From Clostridiales bacterium (GTDB lineage: Bacteria > Bacillota > Clostridia > Peptostreptococcales > Anaerovoracaceae): a stretch of 45,314 nucleotides of DNA. This document shows positions 23,504-32,439 of the stretch, piece by piece. The stretch covers positions 1-45,314 of the forward strand of contig SVCQ01000017.1 in assembly GCA_015058275.1 (NCBI GenBank), written 5' to 3'. Below the pieces are notes generated by a model. It was not told the origin of the DNA, searched no databases, and saw only the letters and a program-made list of their open reading frames with translations. Each line of letters opens with the position of its first letter. Positions within the stretch are counted from its first letter, which is position 1. The translations under genes were made by a program, and so were the position numbers.

Positions 23504-24400
23504 ATGAAGATAAGATTTGCAGGTGATGACAAGGTCTTCAATACGCACAGCGAGGGTATCCCGTACCTGTCCTTTGACATGCTCGACAGGCTCGGGCTGC
23601 CCAACCTCTATTCGACCAGATACGAGTCATGGGACGACGCTGCCGGAAGGGGCGTCACGGGCCTAAGGACGGCTCTCATGAACGGCGATGACATACATGA
23701 GGCGGGGCCTGTGATCACGGATACGCGTGACCGCCTGGCGCGCCAGCTCGGCTCGTCCATAGAGATGGAGTGCATCACTGATCAGAAGCACACCGGATTT
23801 GTGCATGTGGTCAGAGAGGAGGACCTCGGCACCGTATACCCTGACGAGAAGCCTCTCCACAGACAGTATGTGGACGGGCTGGTCACGGACATACCGGACG
23901 TCCTGCTGACGGTATTCGGCGGCGACTGCCCGCCTGTATATCTCGCGGACCCTGTACACAAGGCGATCGGTCTTGTGCATGCCGGATGGAAGGGCACGCT
24001 TGCGCGCATCCCTGAAGTCGCGATAGCCCAGATGAGAGTACGCTTCGGATCAGATCCGGCGGACATGTACGCCGCGGTCGGGCCGGGCATATGCAGGGAA
24101 TGCTACGAGATGGGCGATGAGGTATATGAGATCTTTGAGGATAAGTGGGGACACGATGCCGCTGAGCGCATACTCGGCAGCTACCCTGCGCCTCAGGAGG
24201 AGAGAGGCTGGAAGTACCACCTCGACCTGAGAGAAGCCAACAGGATGACTTTGCTGAGAGCAGGCATCCCGGAGGACAGGATAGCGATATCTAATGTCTG
24301 CACTATGTGCAACGCGGATACATTCTACTCATACCGCGCGGGCCGCATGGAGAATGAACAGGTCGCAATGCTTGTGAACCGTTTCGGAAAGGATAATTAA
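23504..24400 (+). CDS. pgeF: Polyphenol oxidase/laccase-domain protein (PgeF/YfiH family)
   Basis: The 298-aa cytosolic protein has the family metal and active-site motifs: FGGDCPPVYLAD, GLVHAGWKGTLARI, VGPGICRECYEMG, and NVCTMCNADTFYSYRAG. In E. coli the homologue PgeF corrects misincorporated serine in peptidoglycan precursors, and others have purine-nucleoside phosphorylase activity. The gene precedes a NagZ-like glycosidase, which also fits cell-wall maintenance. No ribosome binding site is seen. TAAAAT/TATAAC boxes end 6-12 nt before the ATG, suggesting a leaderless transcript. Confidence 0.9.
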   Translation: MKIRFAGDDKVFNTHSEGIPYLSFDMLDRLGLPNLYSTRYESWDDAAGRGVTGLRTALMNGDDIHEAGPVITDTRDRLARQLGSSIEMECITDQKHTGFVHVVREEDLGTVYPDEKPLHRQYVDGLVTDIPDVLLTVFGGDCPPVYLADPVHKAIGLVHAGWKGTLARIPEVAIAQMRVRFGSDPADMYAAVGPGICRECYEMGDEVYEIFEDKWGHDAAERILGSYPAPQEERGWKYHLDLREANRMTLLRAGIPEDRIAISNVCTMCNADTFYSYRAGRMENEQVAMLVNRFGKDN

Positions 24401-24424
24401 TAAGTAATGAGAGGCAAAGAAGAG

Positions 24425-27157
24425 ATGAAGAAGAACGGCGGAAGGATACTGGCTATACTGCTGACGGTACTGATGCTTGCCGGCGGCGTGCCTGAGGCGT
24501 TCGTGCTTGCGGAGGATGCCGCGAATGCTCCTAAGGAGATCGCTGCGGCTCAGGACCCGGCGGATCTGGCTGAGGACGAAGAGGTTTCTGGTGAGGAGCC
24601 TTCGGATGAGCTGCTTCCGGATGAGGCCCCTGCAGTCAGCGCAGAAGCTGAGACCGAGGAAGCCGTCGAAGCTGATGCCGAGGATGCCGCTGAGGCTGAT
24701 GCCAAGGACCTCGCTCAGTACGGATCGGTCGAAGAGATCCTTGAGCACATGACTCTCAGGGACAAGATCTGTCAGTGCCTGATGATGGACTTCAGGAAAT
24801 GGAAGGATGCCGAAGGCAAATCTCAGGATATGACCGTCCTCCCGCAGGAGGTCGCGGGTGAGATAGCGGAGTACAGATTCGGCTCCATCATCCTCTTTGC
24901 CAATAACATCAAGGAGACGCAGGCTACGCTCAAGCTCACCAAGGACATGCAGGCCGCGGTGCTAAGCGGCGGCGGGCTCCCTCTGCTGATCGCTACGGAT
25001 CAGGAGGGCGGACGCGTATACAGGCTCGGAAGCGGCACTGCTCTGCCGGGCAATATGGCGATCGCAGCGGGCGGAGATACCGAGAATGCTAAGCTGAGCG
25101 CGGAGGTCATAGGACGGGAGATGAGCGCTCTTGGCATCAACACGACTCTCGCTCCTGTACTGGATGTCAACAGCAACGCAGGCAATCCGGTCATAGGCGT
25201 AAGGTCGTTTGGAGACGACGCCGACGCGACGGGCAGCTACGGCACTGCCTTCCTTAAGGGCCTCAATGCTACGGACACGATAGGATGCCTCAAGCACTTC
25301 CCGGGACACGGAGACACCGCTACGGACTCCCACACGGGACTGCCTGTGGTGAACAAGACAAAAAAGCAGCTCTACGAATGCGAGCTCAAGCCGTTTAAGG
25401 CGGCGGCAGACAGCGGAGCGGACATGATCATGACCGCCCACATTCTTTATCCAAAGGTCGACAGCAGCAAACTCCGCTCCGAAAAGACCGGCAAGGACGA
25501 GAGCAGGCCCGCGACCATGTCAAAGACCATACTGACGGGCATACTTCGTCAGGAGATGGGCTTTGACGGAGTCATCATCACTGACGCCATGAACATGCAG
25601 GGCGTCGCCGATTACTTCACAAAGGGCCAGGCCGCCTACGAGGCGTTCATGGCGGGCGCGGACATGATCTGCATGCCGATCGAAAGGGTCGAGACGCAGG
25701 GGTATATCAATACTCTGGCAGAGTCCGAAAGCGAGCTCGAAAGTTTCCTCGCGTATATAGAGGACAAAGCCCAAAATGACCCGGCTGTCGAGGCCAGGAT
25801 CACAGAGGCTGCCGGCAGGGTGATCGCTCTCAAGATGGAGAAGGGCATACTCGACTACGATGCTGATGAATACACCGAAGAGAGAGCTGCAGCCACGGTC
25901 GGAAGCGCGGAGAACCGCGATATCGAGAGAAAGGTCTCGGCTCAGGGCGTGACCGTGGTCAGAAATGACAACAAGCTGCTTCCCTACAGGCCTTCGAAGA
26001 ACGCGCGCGTACTGATGCTCTGCCCGTACGACAACGAGAGGGCGCCGATGATCATGGGCCTCAACCGCGCGAGAGCGGCCGGGCTCGTGCCTAAGGGTGT
26101 GAGCGTGGATTATTACACGTTCTCAAGGAACGACAAGAAGATCGAGGGAGAGCTCAAGGACAAGATAGATAAGGCCGAGCTTGTGATCATGAATTCCGAG
26201 CTATATGACGCGGAGGACATGTCCTACGGCTGGTACACCTCGAGCGTGCCAAAGATGATCACGGAGTATTGCAAGTCAACGGGCACTAAGTCCGTCGTGA
26301 TGTCGGTCAGCATACCTTATGACGTCCAGCTCTATCCTGACGCGGACGCTGTGCTGGCCGTCTATGGATGCAAGGGCTCTTCGATGGAGATCACTAAGGA
26401 GCTGATCGACGGAGCTATCACCGAAGACACCAAGGCCTGCGGCCCTAATATCATCACGGGAGTCGAGGTGGTGTTCGGAGTCTTTGGGGCGAGCGGGCAT
26501 CTGCCTGTCAATGTACCGAAATTCGACAGCAAGACCGCGACATACACAGACAAGATCGTATACAAGAGAGGATACGGGGTCACATACAAGGCTCTCAAGC
26601 CGTCGCTTGAGCATGCCTCCGTCAGCCTGAGCGCCGACACATTCACATATAACGGCAGTGTACAGAAGCCGTCGGTGAGCGTTAGTGATGCCGCGGGCAG
26701 AGTGCTGAGCGAGGGCGTTGATTACAGGCTTACGAATACCGGCAGGAGAGGTGTCGGTGAGGGCAGCGTCAGAGTCGTCGGCATAGGCAATTATACCGGT
26801 GCGATCACCGCGACATACAGGATCGTGGAGGCACCGGCCCAGCCTGACAACAGCGGCGACAAGGTAACGCTCTCATATGCCGCCAAGATCAGATCGGTCA
26901 AGAGAGGCAAGCGCAGGATCACAGTAAAGATGAAGAAAAAGCCTTCAAAGAAGAGCGGCATCAAATACCAGATCGCATACCGTCCTGAGGGCAGCAGCGA
27001 CTGGAGATACAAAGTCACCTTCGGCAAGTCCCTGACGATCAAAAAGCTCAAAAAGGGCAAGCGCTATGAGGTTAAGGCTCGCGCGTACAGGAGATCAGGC
27101 AACGACATACACTTCGGAGCGTGGAGCAAGACCAGACTGAGCGGCAGGGTAAAATAG
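24425..27157 (+). CDS. Secreted glycoside hydrolase family 3, beta-N-acetylhexosaminidase (NagZ-like), with C-terminal repeats
   Basis: The product is 910 aa from the ATG at 24425; ATG 24407 is an in-frame alternative, but GAGAGG is better placed for 24425 and gives a classic signal peptide. An acidic Ala/Glu linker (about 40-105) leads into the GH3 barrel. It has ATDQEGGRV, the KHFPGHG motif (from residue 290) with the D-S-H dyad used by bacterial NagZ, and the nucleophile Asp near residue 387 in ITDAMNMQGV. A GH3 C-terminal domain follows, then an MBG-like domain (FTYNGSVQKPSVSV) and a basic Fn3-like domain. It likely cleaves N-acetylglucosamine units in cell-wall fragments outside the cell. 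Confidence 0.88.
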   Translation: MKKNGGRILAILLTVLMLAGGVPEAFVLAEDAANAPKEIAAAQDPADLAEDEEVSGEEPSDELLPDEAPAVSAEAETEEAVEADAEDAAEADAKDLAQYGSVEEILEHMTLRDKICQCLMMDFRKWKDAEGKSQDMTVLPQEVAGEIAEYRFGSIILFANNIKETQATLKLTKDMQAAVLSGGGLPLLIATDQEGGRVYRLGSGTALPGNMAIAAGGDTENAKLSAEVIGREMSALGINTTLAPVLDVNSNAGNPVIGVRSFGDDADATGSYGTAFLKGLNATDTIGCLKHFPGHGDTATDSHTGLPVVNKTKKQLYECELKPFKAAADSGADMIMTAHILYPKVDSSKLRSEKTGKDESRPATMSKTILTGILRQEMGFDGVIITDAMNMQGVADYFTKGQAAYEAFMAGADMICMPIERVETQGYINTLAESESELESFLAYIEDKAQNDPAVEARITEAAGRVIALKMEKGILDYDADEYTEERAAATVGSAENRDIERKVSAQGVTVVRNDNKLLPYRPSKNARVLMLCPYDNERAPMIMGLNRARAAGLVPKGVSVDYYTFSRNDKKIEGELKDKIDKAELVIMNSELYDAEDMSYGWYTSSVPKMITEYCKSTGTKSVVMSVSIPYDVQLYPDADAVLAVYGCKGSSMEITKELIDGAITEDTKACGPNIITGVEVVFGVFGASGHLPVNVPKFDSKTATYTDKIVYKRGYGVTYKALKPSLEHASVSLSADTFTYNGSVQKPSVSVSDAAGRVLSEGVDYRLTNTGRRGVGEGSVRVVGIGNYTGAITATYRIVEAPAQPDNSGDKVTLSYAAKIRSVKRGKRRITVKMKKKPSKKSGIKYQIAYRPEGSSDWRYKVTFGKSLTIKKLKKGKRYEVKARAYRRSGNDIHFGAWSKTRLSGRVK

Positions 27158-27189
27158 AATGACACAAAAAGACACAAGAGGGCATCTGG

Positions 27190-27681
27190 ATGGATCTGAT
27201 AGTAGCAGCGGACAATAAATGGGGCATCGGCAGGGACGGCGGACTTCTCGCCGACCTTCCGACAGACATGAAGTATTTCAAAGAGCATACAACAGGCAAG
27301 GCCGTCGTGATGGGACGTAAGACCCTCGAGTCGCTCCCGGGCGGACGAGGTCTTCCGAAGCGCACTAACTATGTGCTGACTTCCAATCCGGACTTCGAGG
27401 CGGAGCGATGCATAACGGTGAATTCCGAAGAGGCTCTCCGGGAGGCTCTGTCGCAGTACGGCCCGGGCGAAGTCTTCCTGATCGGTGGCGCTACGCTGTA
27501 CAACAGGCTGTATAAGCAATGCGACAGGCTCTATGTTACGAAGATGGACGCGGACCTTGATGCGGACACCTTCATCGTCAACTTCGACGAAGACCCGGAC
27601 TTTGAGACAGTGTCCGAGAGCGAGCCGGTCACGGAGAACGGCATCACTTTCAGATTCGTCATATATGAAAGGAAGAAATAA
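27190..27681 (+). CDS. folA: Dihydrofolate reductase
   Basis: The 163-aa enzyme reduces dihydrofolate with NADPH, closing the cycle opened by ThyA, encoded 9 kb upstream. Motifs are LIVAADNKWGIGRDG, LPTDMKYFKEHT with the catalytic acidic residue, AVVMGRKTLESLPG for NADPH binding, and VFLIGGATLYNRLY. GAGGG lies upstream of the start. The gene abuts the next one with no gap and seems co-transcribed with the glycosidase gene upstream and rlmB downstream. Confidence 0.95.
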   Translation: MDLIVAADNKWGIGRDGGLLADLPTDMKYFKEHTTGKAVVMGRKTLESLPGGRGLPKRTNYVLTSNPDFEAERCITVNSEEALREALSQYGPGEVFLIGGATLYNRLYKQCDRLYVTKMDADLDADTFIVNFDEDPDFETVSESEPVTENGITFRFVIYERKK

Positions 27682-28539
27682 ATGAGATACCATACCAAAG
27701 AATATTACAGACTGATGATGGCCCAGGGGGCGTCCGACCTCTACGAGCCGGTGATAGATAAGGACTATACAGATGAGGAGATCGAGGATCTCTACCAGAA
27801 GGCACTCGATGACTACATAGATGAAGAGCGCGCCCTCTATGACGCGCCGCCTGAGATGCCGGTCATACTCTCGGAGGATGCTCCGGAGGAGGTCAGGGTC
27901 ATGTGGGAGCAGATGTACGCTGTCTCGGTTGAGACCTACGAGAACCGTCCGCCTTTCGATGAGGAAGAGGCCAGAGAGGAGTTCGAGGAGCTCTATCAGG
28001 ACAATCTCGAGGAGCCTGACGAGGACCTGCCTGACTGGGTTAAGGAGACGGTCGATCCGAGGATACTGGCGATGTATCTGATGCCTGAGAAGACCTATCT
28101 CAAGCTGGTCGCAGAGGATGAGGCCAACGAGGAGAAGTTCGATGAGCTTGATGATGCGGCCGATGAGGCTCTCGAGGAGATAGCAGAGACACTGTCTGAG
28201 GATAGCATCGATCTCATTGATAAAATGGAGGATCTCGAGGACAGCTACGTGATCAGGACAGAGATAGGCGGTGACAGCATCGTGCTGACGCTTACGGACT
28301 GGGACGATGAGGGCGAGGAGACTGAGTCTGTACTCGGCTTCGGCGGAGTCGAGATCCTTGAGAACGAAGGTATCAGCGCAAAGGCCTGGCTCGATGAGGA
28401 CGGAGATCAGGAATCCGACTGCGAGTTCCTCTACGGAGAGGTCTATGAAGAGGACGGCAGGACAGAGGTCCACATGCTATTCGACAACAACGGACTTAAG
28501 TATCTGACATTCAGATGCACGGAGATCAGATATGAGTAA
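27682..28539 (+). CDS. Acidic protein of unknown function
   Basis: The 285-aa product is strongly acidic, with long runs of Glu/Asp between about 25 and 190, a predicted helical middle part, and a C-terminal beta-rich part (SYVIRTEIGGDSIVLTLTDW ... LYGEVYEEDGR). No signal peptide or membrane segment is seen, so it is cytosolic. The N-terminus MRYHTKEYYRLM resembles the DUF4085 family, but I am not sure. The gene starts directly after the folA stop and overlaps rlmB by 8 bp, so translation is coupled. Confidence 0.65.
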   Translation: MRYHTKEYYRLMMAQGASDLYEPVIDKDYTDEEIEDLYQKALDDYIDEERALYDAPPEMPVILSEDAPEEVRVMWEQMYAVSVETYENRPPFDEEEAREEFEELYQDNLEEPDEDLPDWVKETVDPRILAMYLMPEKTYLKLVAEDEANEEKFDELDDAADEALEEIAETLSEDSIDLIDKMEDLEDSYVIRTEIGGDSIVLTLTDWDDEGEETESVLGFGGVEILENEGISAKAWLDEDGDQESDCEFLYGEVYEEDGRTEVHMLFDNNGLKYLTFRCTEIRYE

Positions 28540-29488
28540 AAGAGACAACAAGAGATTCAACGATAAGGATCGCAAGGGCGCGCCGAAGCGGGGCGGCAAG
28601 AACCGCCGCGACTACGGCAGCTCATATGAGCCGAAGGCGCGGGCTGCCGGCGGCAGGAGGACTTCGTCCGCTGCGGGCAGGACGGCAGCCGGAGGCGCGC
28701 TCAAAAGGCTCGGATACGAGAGCTTTGAGGAGAGAGTCAATGTAGGCACGGACGGCCTTGAAGTCGTTGCGGGCCGCAACCCCGTGACGGAGGTCCTGAG
28801 CGGCGACCGCGACGTTGAGAGAGTATTCATCGCTGACGGTGCCGAGGGTTCGGTATCCAGGATCGTGGCTCTCGCCAAGGAGAAGGGCGTCATAGTCGAC
28901 TTCGTCCCGAAGGAGAGGATCGATGCCATGGCTCCGGGCGTCAAGCATCAGGGAGTCGTCGCCAAGGTAAGCGAGTACAAGTACGCTGTGATGGAGGATG
29001 TCTTTGCAAGGGCTGAGGCGTCCGGAGAGGATCCGTTCATCATCCTGCTGGACGAGATAGAGGATCCGCACAACCTCGGCGCGATTATAAGGACGGCGGA
29101 GTGCGCCGGTGCTCACGGGGTCGTGATCCCAAAGAGGCGCAGCGCCTCTTTGACGCAGACAGCTGCGCTGTCTGCCGCCGGCGCCATCGAAAACATGCCT
29201 GTGGTACAGGTGACCAACCTCGCCCGCACAATAGAGGAACTCCAGGAGAGGGGCATCTGGGTAGGCGCAGCCGACATGGACGGCGAGTCCTACTATGACG
29301 CAAACCTCACGGGCCCTATCGCCATTGTCATCGGCAACGAAGGCAAGGGCGTGGGACGCCTGGTCAAGGAGAGATGCGACTTCGTCCTCTCGATCCCTAT
29401 GTACGGAAGGATCAATTCGCTCAATGCATCCAACGCGGCCGCAGTACTGATGTACGGCATACGCCGCGCCCGCAACGCAAAATTGTAA
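28532..29488 (+). CDS. rlmB: 23S rRNA 2'-O-methyltransferase of the RlmB/TrmH (SpoU) family
   Basis: The 318-aa product has a SPOUT catalytic domain (motif 1 DEIEDPHNLGAIIRTAECAGAHGVV, motif 2 IAIVIGNEGKGVGRLV, motif 3 SIPMYGRINSLNASNAAAVLMYG) and an RNA-binding L30e-like N-domain (EVVAGRNPVTEVL). It probably methylates the ribose of G2251 (E. coli numbering) in 23S rRNA. The first 75 residues are a basic, low-complexity extension. It overlaps the upstream gene by 8 bp and ends at a large terminator. In B. subtilis it follows mrnC directly. Confidence 0.93.
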   Translation: MSKRDNKRFNDKDRKGAPKRGGKNRRDYGSSYEPKARAAGGRRTSSAAGRTAAGGALKRLGYESFEERVNVGTDGLEVVAGRNPVTEVLSGDRDVERVFIADGAEGSVSRIVALAKEKGVIVDFVPKERIDAMAPGVKHQGVVAKVSEYKYAVMEDVFARAEASGEDPFIILLDEIEDPHNLGAIIRTAECAGAHGVVIPKRRSASLTQTAALSAAGAIENMPVVQVTNLARTIEELQERGIWVGAADMDGESYYDANLTGPIAIVIGNEGKGVGRLVKERCDFVLSIPMYGRINSLNASNAAAVLMYGIRRARNAKL

Positions 29489-29500
29489 GAAATAAGGATT

Positions 29501-29586
29501 TGAGGAGACGAAACGCTGAAGCGAGCTGACCTTCCCGGCGAGGGAGCCCAGCGAGCAGAAGCGTTTTGGCTCCTCAATATTTTTTT
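29501..29586 (+). terminator. Rho-independent terminator after rlmB
   Basis: TGAGGAG (29501-29507) pairs with CTCCTCA (29570-29576) and AAACGCT (29511-29517) with AGCGTTT (29560-29566), enclosing further local pairing. TTTTTT follows at 29581-29586. Confidence 0.8.
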
Positions 29587-29605
29587 CGAAAGCACAAGAA
29601 ATTCC

Positions 29606-29634
29606 TTGACTTTGCCTTTGACGGCAAGTATAGT
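29606..29634 (+). promoter_or_regulatory. Promoter of the rpmG-secE-nusG operon
   Basis: TTGACT (29606-29611), a 17-bp spacer and TATAGT (29629-29634) match the sigma-A consensus at 10 of 12 positions. It lies after the rlmB terminator and about 100 bp before rpmG. Confidence 0.85.
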
Positions 29635-29743
29635 AATTGAGCGACTTTAAGAGAAGAATCGGAGCACTGGGCAACCGGGCTTCGAGATTTTGATTGAAAA
29701 GACGTATTTTCAAGCGATTCATTATATATTAAGGAGAAAACAG

Positions 29744-29905
29744 ATGGCAGCAGGCGTTAGACAGAAGGTCATCCTCGCATGCACAGAGTGCAAGCAGAGA
29801 AACTACAATACCATGAAGAACAAGAGAAACAATCCTGACAGGATCGAACTCATGAAGTATTGCAAGTTCTGCAACAAGGAGACTCTCCACAAGGAGACCA
29901 AGTAA
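29744..29905 (+). CDS. rpmG: 50S ribosomal protein L33
   Basis: The 53-aa protein is a zinc-binding L33 with two CxxC pairs (ACTECKQRN and YCKFCNKE). The ATG at 29744 follows AAGGAG by 7 nt. An 18-codon upstream extension is open but outside the family. It stands first in the rpmG-secE-nusG group, the standard Firmicutes order. Having all four cysteines marks it as the zinc-containing form rather than a zinc-independent duplicate. Confidence 0.93.
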   Translation: MAAGVRQKVILACTECKQRNYNTMKNKRNNPDRIELMKYCKFCNKETLHKETK

Positions 29906-29935
29906 TTTACACCTATTTATTAGTGGAGTAACAGT

Positions 29936-30193
29936 ATGGCTGACAACAACAAGGGAAGTGAGAAGACCACAGCCCAGACTCCTGTAAAGAAGGAGAAGCG
30001 CGGCGGGCTTATCGCTTATCTCAGAGGAGTTAAGCAGGAGTTCAGCAAGGTCGTATGGCCGACAAGAGAAGAGCTCACAACGGATACTATCGTAGTGTTC
30101 GCGTGTGTGGCATTCTTTGCCGTTGCATTCTGGCTGGTGGATACGGGATTCCTCGCAGCACTTAAGGGTATCCTCGGAATAACACTGTCCTGA
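29936..30193 (+). CDS. secE: Protein translocase subunit SecE
   Basis: The 85-aa protein has the SecE pattern: a charged N-terminus, the conserved amphipathic LRGVKQEFSKVVWPTREEL segment, and one membrane helix (about 52-78). It clamps the SecY channel. The start follows TGGAG, and the gene sits 30 bp after rpmG and 16 bp before nusG. Confidence 0.95.
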   Translation: MADNNKGSEKTTAQTPVKKEKRGGLIAYLRGVKQEFSKVVWPTREELTTDTIVVFACVAFFAVAFWLVDTGFLAALKGILGITLS

Positions 30194-30209
30194 TCAAGGA
30201 GCAAAACTG

Positions 30210-30830
30210 ATGACAGATATCATCGAAACTACAGACAACACAGAGATCACCGAAACCAGAGAGCAGGTCAAGCCGAGCGTTTCCCCGCTTGAGGGCGAAG
30301 GCCTCCGTGGTGACGGTACCGCCAAGTGGTACGTCGTCCACACATACTCCGGTTACGAGAATAAAGTAAAGACGAGCATCGACAGGATGGTTGAGTACCG
30401 CGGAATGCAGGACCTCATCCAGGAAGTCGTCATTCCTACAGAGGACAGGATCGAGATCAAAGACGGTGTCAAAAAGGTCAAGACCCGCAAGCTCTTCCCG
30501 GGATACGTAGTCATCAAGATGGTCGTCAACAACGAGACCTGGTACCTCGTACGTAACACAGAGGGCGTCACAGGCTTCGTCGGACACGGTTCCGATCCTA
30601 TTCCTCTGACCAAGGAGGAGATCGTAAGGATGGGAATCGAAAAACTCAGGATCGATCTGGATATCGAGGTTGGCGATACGATCCGTATCATCGGCGGTGT
30701 CTTCGAAGGCCAGCTTGGCATCGTAGAAGCCATCAATCCGGAGAAGCAGATCGTAAAGGTCCGCATCTCGATGTTCGGTAGAGATACTCCTGCGGAGATC
30801 GAGTTCTCGCAGGTGAGCAAGCTGAGATGA
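30210..30830 (+). CDS. nusG: Transcription termination/antitermination protein NusG
   Basis: The 206-aa protein has a 35-residue acidic N-terminal extension, then the NGN domain (KWYVVHTYSGYENKVKTSI ... LFPGYVVIKMV ... NTEGVTGFVGHGSDPIPL) and a C-terminal KOW domain (VGDTIRIIGGVFEGQLGIVEAI). It binds RNA polymerase and modulates pausing. AGGAG is upstream. The stop codon TGA is the first three bases of the B1 repeat stem. Confidence 0.97.
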   Translation: MTDIIETTDNTEITETREQVKPSVSPLEGEGLRGDGTAKWYVVHTYSGYENKVKTSIDRMVEYRGMQDLIQEVVIPTEDRIEIKDGVKKVKTRKLFPGYVVIKMVVNNETWYLVRNTEGVTGFVGHGSDPIPLTKEEIVRMGIEKLRIDLDIEVGDTIRIIGGVFEGQLGIVEAINPEKQIVKVRISMFGRDTPAEIEFSQVSKLR

Positions 30831-31036
30831 CTTGTCCTGACGATCGGCGATCGAGACCTATCCCGATTTCGGAACGAAATCGATGGAAGGTCCGATGCCA
30901 GACTTGCCCGAAGCGCAGCGAGGATGCAAGTCACGGCTGCACATAGTGCGACGGCAGAGTCATGGAAAGTCATTTACGCAGTACGCCGTCGACTGACGAG
31001 TGATAACGAAGTCAGAGACGATGCGTACGAGCCGTT
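30828..31036 (+). repeat. Family B modular palindromic element, copy B1 (nusG-rplK)
   Basis: The outer helix is TGACTTGTCCTGAC (30828-30841) with GTCATGGAAAGTCA (30959-30972), each strand having one bulge. Inside is CGATTTCG/CGAAATCG with flanking GACC/GGTC, then a module GATGCCAG-ACTTGC...GCAAGT-CACGGCTG. After the outer helix comes TTTACGCA, a stem GTACGC (30981-30986) with GCGTAC (31023-31028), and GAGCCGTT (31029-31036). The element occupies nearly the whole 242-bp gap and starts on the nusG stop codon. Confidence 0.78.
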
Positions 31037-31072
31037 CGTTGAACGGATAAAAATTTAAGAAAGGAGCAGACA

Positions 31073-31498
31073 ATGGCAAAGAAGATCGACGGCTATATCA
31101 AGCTGCAGATCCCTGCCGGAGGAGCCACTCCTGCACCACCGGTTGGTCCGGCTCTCGGACAGAAGAGCGTCAACATCATGGACTTCTGTAAGCAGTTCAA
31201 TGCAAGGACACAGGACCAGCAGGGAATGATCATCCCGGTTGTAATCACAGTTTACACTGACAGATCATTCGACTTCGTGTGCAAGACTCCGCCAGCCGCA
31301 GTCCTCATCAAGAAGGCAGCAGGCATCGAGCATGCATCCGGCGTTCCTAATAAGGAAAAAGTCGCAAGCATCACGCTCGCACAGGCAGAAGAGATCGCAA
31401 AGACAAAGATGCCGGACCTCAATGCAGCATCCCTCGAGGCAGCAGTAGACATGATCAAGGGAACAGCTCGCAGCATGGGTGTAACGGTAACTGAGTAA
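31073..31498 (+). CDS. rplK: 50S ribosomal protein L11
   Basis: The 141-aa protein has the L11 signature [15 protein letters not shown] near the N-terminus and the C-terminal rRNA-binding domain ([10 protein letters not shown]). It binds the GTPase-associated centre of 23S rRNA. AAAGGAG lies upstream. It starts the rplK-rplA pair. Confidence 0.98.
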   Translation: MAKKIDGYIKLQIPAGGATPAPPVGPALGQKSVNIMDFCKQFNARTQDQQGMIIPVVITVYTDRSFDFVCKTPPAAVLIKKAAGIEHASGVPNKEKVASITLAQAEEIAKTKMPDLNAASLEAAVDMIKGTARSMGVTVTE

Positions 31499-31502
31499 TG
31501 AA

Positions 31503-31531
31503 GTGGGAGGCCTATGAGCCGTTAGCACCAC
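31503..31531 (+). promoter_or_regulatory. Probable L1-binding hairpin in the rplK-rplA spacer
   Basis: GTGG (31503-31506) pairs with CCAC (31528-31531), and GGC with GCC, leaving ATGA and GTTAGCA loops. The pattern GTGGGAGG...CCGTTA...CCAC just before rplA resembles the conserved Firmicutes site through which L1 represses its own mRNA. I rely on memory of that pattern, so this is moderately sure. Confidence 0.5.
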
Positions 31532-31543
31532 AAGGAGGAATTA

Positions 31544-32239
31544 ATGAAAAGATCAAAGAGATACGAAGAGCTTGCCAAGACTTATGACAAGCACGAACTC
31601 GTAGACGTAGAGACTGCAGTTAAGCAGCTCAAGAGCTTTGGAAACGCAAAGTTCGACGAGACAGTTGAGATGCACTTCCGCCTCGGAGTAGACGGCAGAC
31701 ACGCAGATCAGCAGGTCAGAGGAGCTATGGTTCTCCCTCACGGCACAGGTAAATCCAAGAAGGTTCTCGTATTTGCCAAGGGCCCTAAGGCAGAGGAAGC
31801 TACAAAGGCAGGCGCTGATTACGTAGGCGCTGAGGACATGGCCGAAAAGATCCAGAAGGAAGGCTGGTTCGACTTCGACGCAGTAGTAGCTACTCCTGAC
31901 ATGATGGGAGTTGTAGGACGTCTCGGTAAGGTACTCGGTCCTAAGGGACTCATGCCAAACCCAAAGTCCGGCACAGTAACCATGGATCTCGAAAAAGCAC
32001 TTGCCGACATCAAGGCAGGTAAAGTTGAGTACAGACTTGACAAGGCTAACATCATCCACTGCATCATCGGCAAGAAGTCCTTTACAGAGGAGCAGCTGAT
32101 CGAGAACGCCAACGCTCTCATCCAGGCTATCGCAAAGGCTAAGCCGGCAGCAGCCAAGGGACAGTACTTCAAGAGCATCAGCATCGCAGCAACGATGAGC
32201 CCTGGAGTAAAGATCAACCCGGCAACAGTTACCCTTTAG
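31544..32239 (+). CDS. rplA: 50S ribosomal protein L1
   Basis: The 231-aa protein contains the L1 signature (MRLPHGTG-like [17 protein letters not shown]), [19 protein letters not shown] and the C-terminal [14 protein letters not shown]. It forms the L1 stalk and can repress its own mRNA. AAGGAGG lies 8 nt upstream, just after the probable L1-binding hairpin. Confidence 0.98.
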   Translation: MKRSKRYEELAKTYDKHELVDVETAVKQLKSFGNAKFDETVEMHFRLGVDGRHADQQVRGAMVLPHGTGKSKKVLVFAKGPKAEEATKAGADYVGAEDMAEKIQKEGWFDFDAVVATPDMMGVVGRLGKVLGPKGLMPNPKSGTVTMDLEKALADIKAGKVEYRLDKANIIHCIIGKKSFTEEQLIENANALIQAIAKAKPAAAKGQYFKSISIAATMSPGVKINPATVTL

Positions 32240-32264
32240 TCAGGACTGACTATCCAGAACAGAA

Positions 32265-32366
32265 TATCCAACCTAAGACAGCGGGTGCCGAGGGTTCATA
32301 ATCAGTGAATCCGAGCGGCTTAATTTCCCGCCGAGGTACAATTCATAAATTGGACCCCCGCTGTCT
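32265..32366 (+). ncRNA. L10 ribosomal protein leader
   Basis: AGACAGCGGG (32276-32285) pairs with CCCGCTGTCT (32357-32366), enclosing GTGCCGAGG, CTTAATTT and CCGCCGAGG, the conserved pieces of the Firmicutes L10 leader to which the L10-L12 complex binds to control rplJL. It lies directly before a terminator-like alternative hairpin and rplJ. Confidence 0.85.
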
Positions 32367-32389
32367 GCACCGACGGCAGGGGTATTTTG
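32355..32389 (+). terminator. Attenuator hairpin of the L10 leader
   Basis: CCCCCGCTGTC (32355-32365) can pair with GACGGCAGGGG (32372-32382) with one mismatch, followed by TATTTT. The 5' arm is the same segment that closes the leader, so leader fold and terminator exclude each other. Confidence 0.7.
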
Positions 32390-32439
32390 TACCTACAAGA
32401 CTACACTAGGCGAAGGGATATCGCCGGAAAGGAGAAAAG

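Noticed and set aside
31013-31072. Separate promoter for rplK
   Set aside because: AT-rich sequence near AAAAATTT has no paired -35/-10 at acceptable spacing; readthrough from nusG is more likely.
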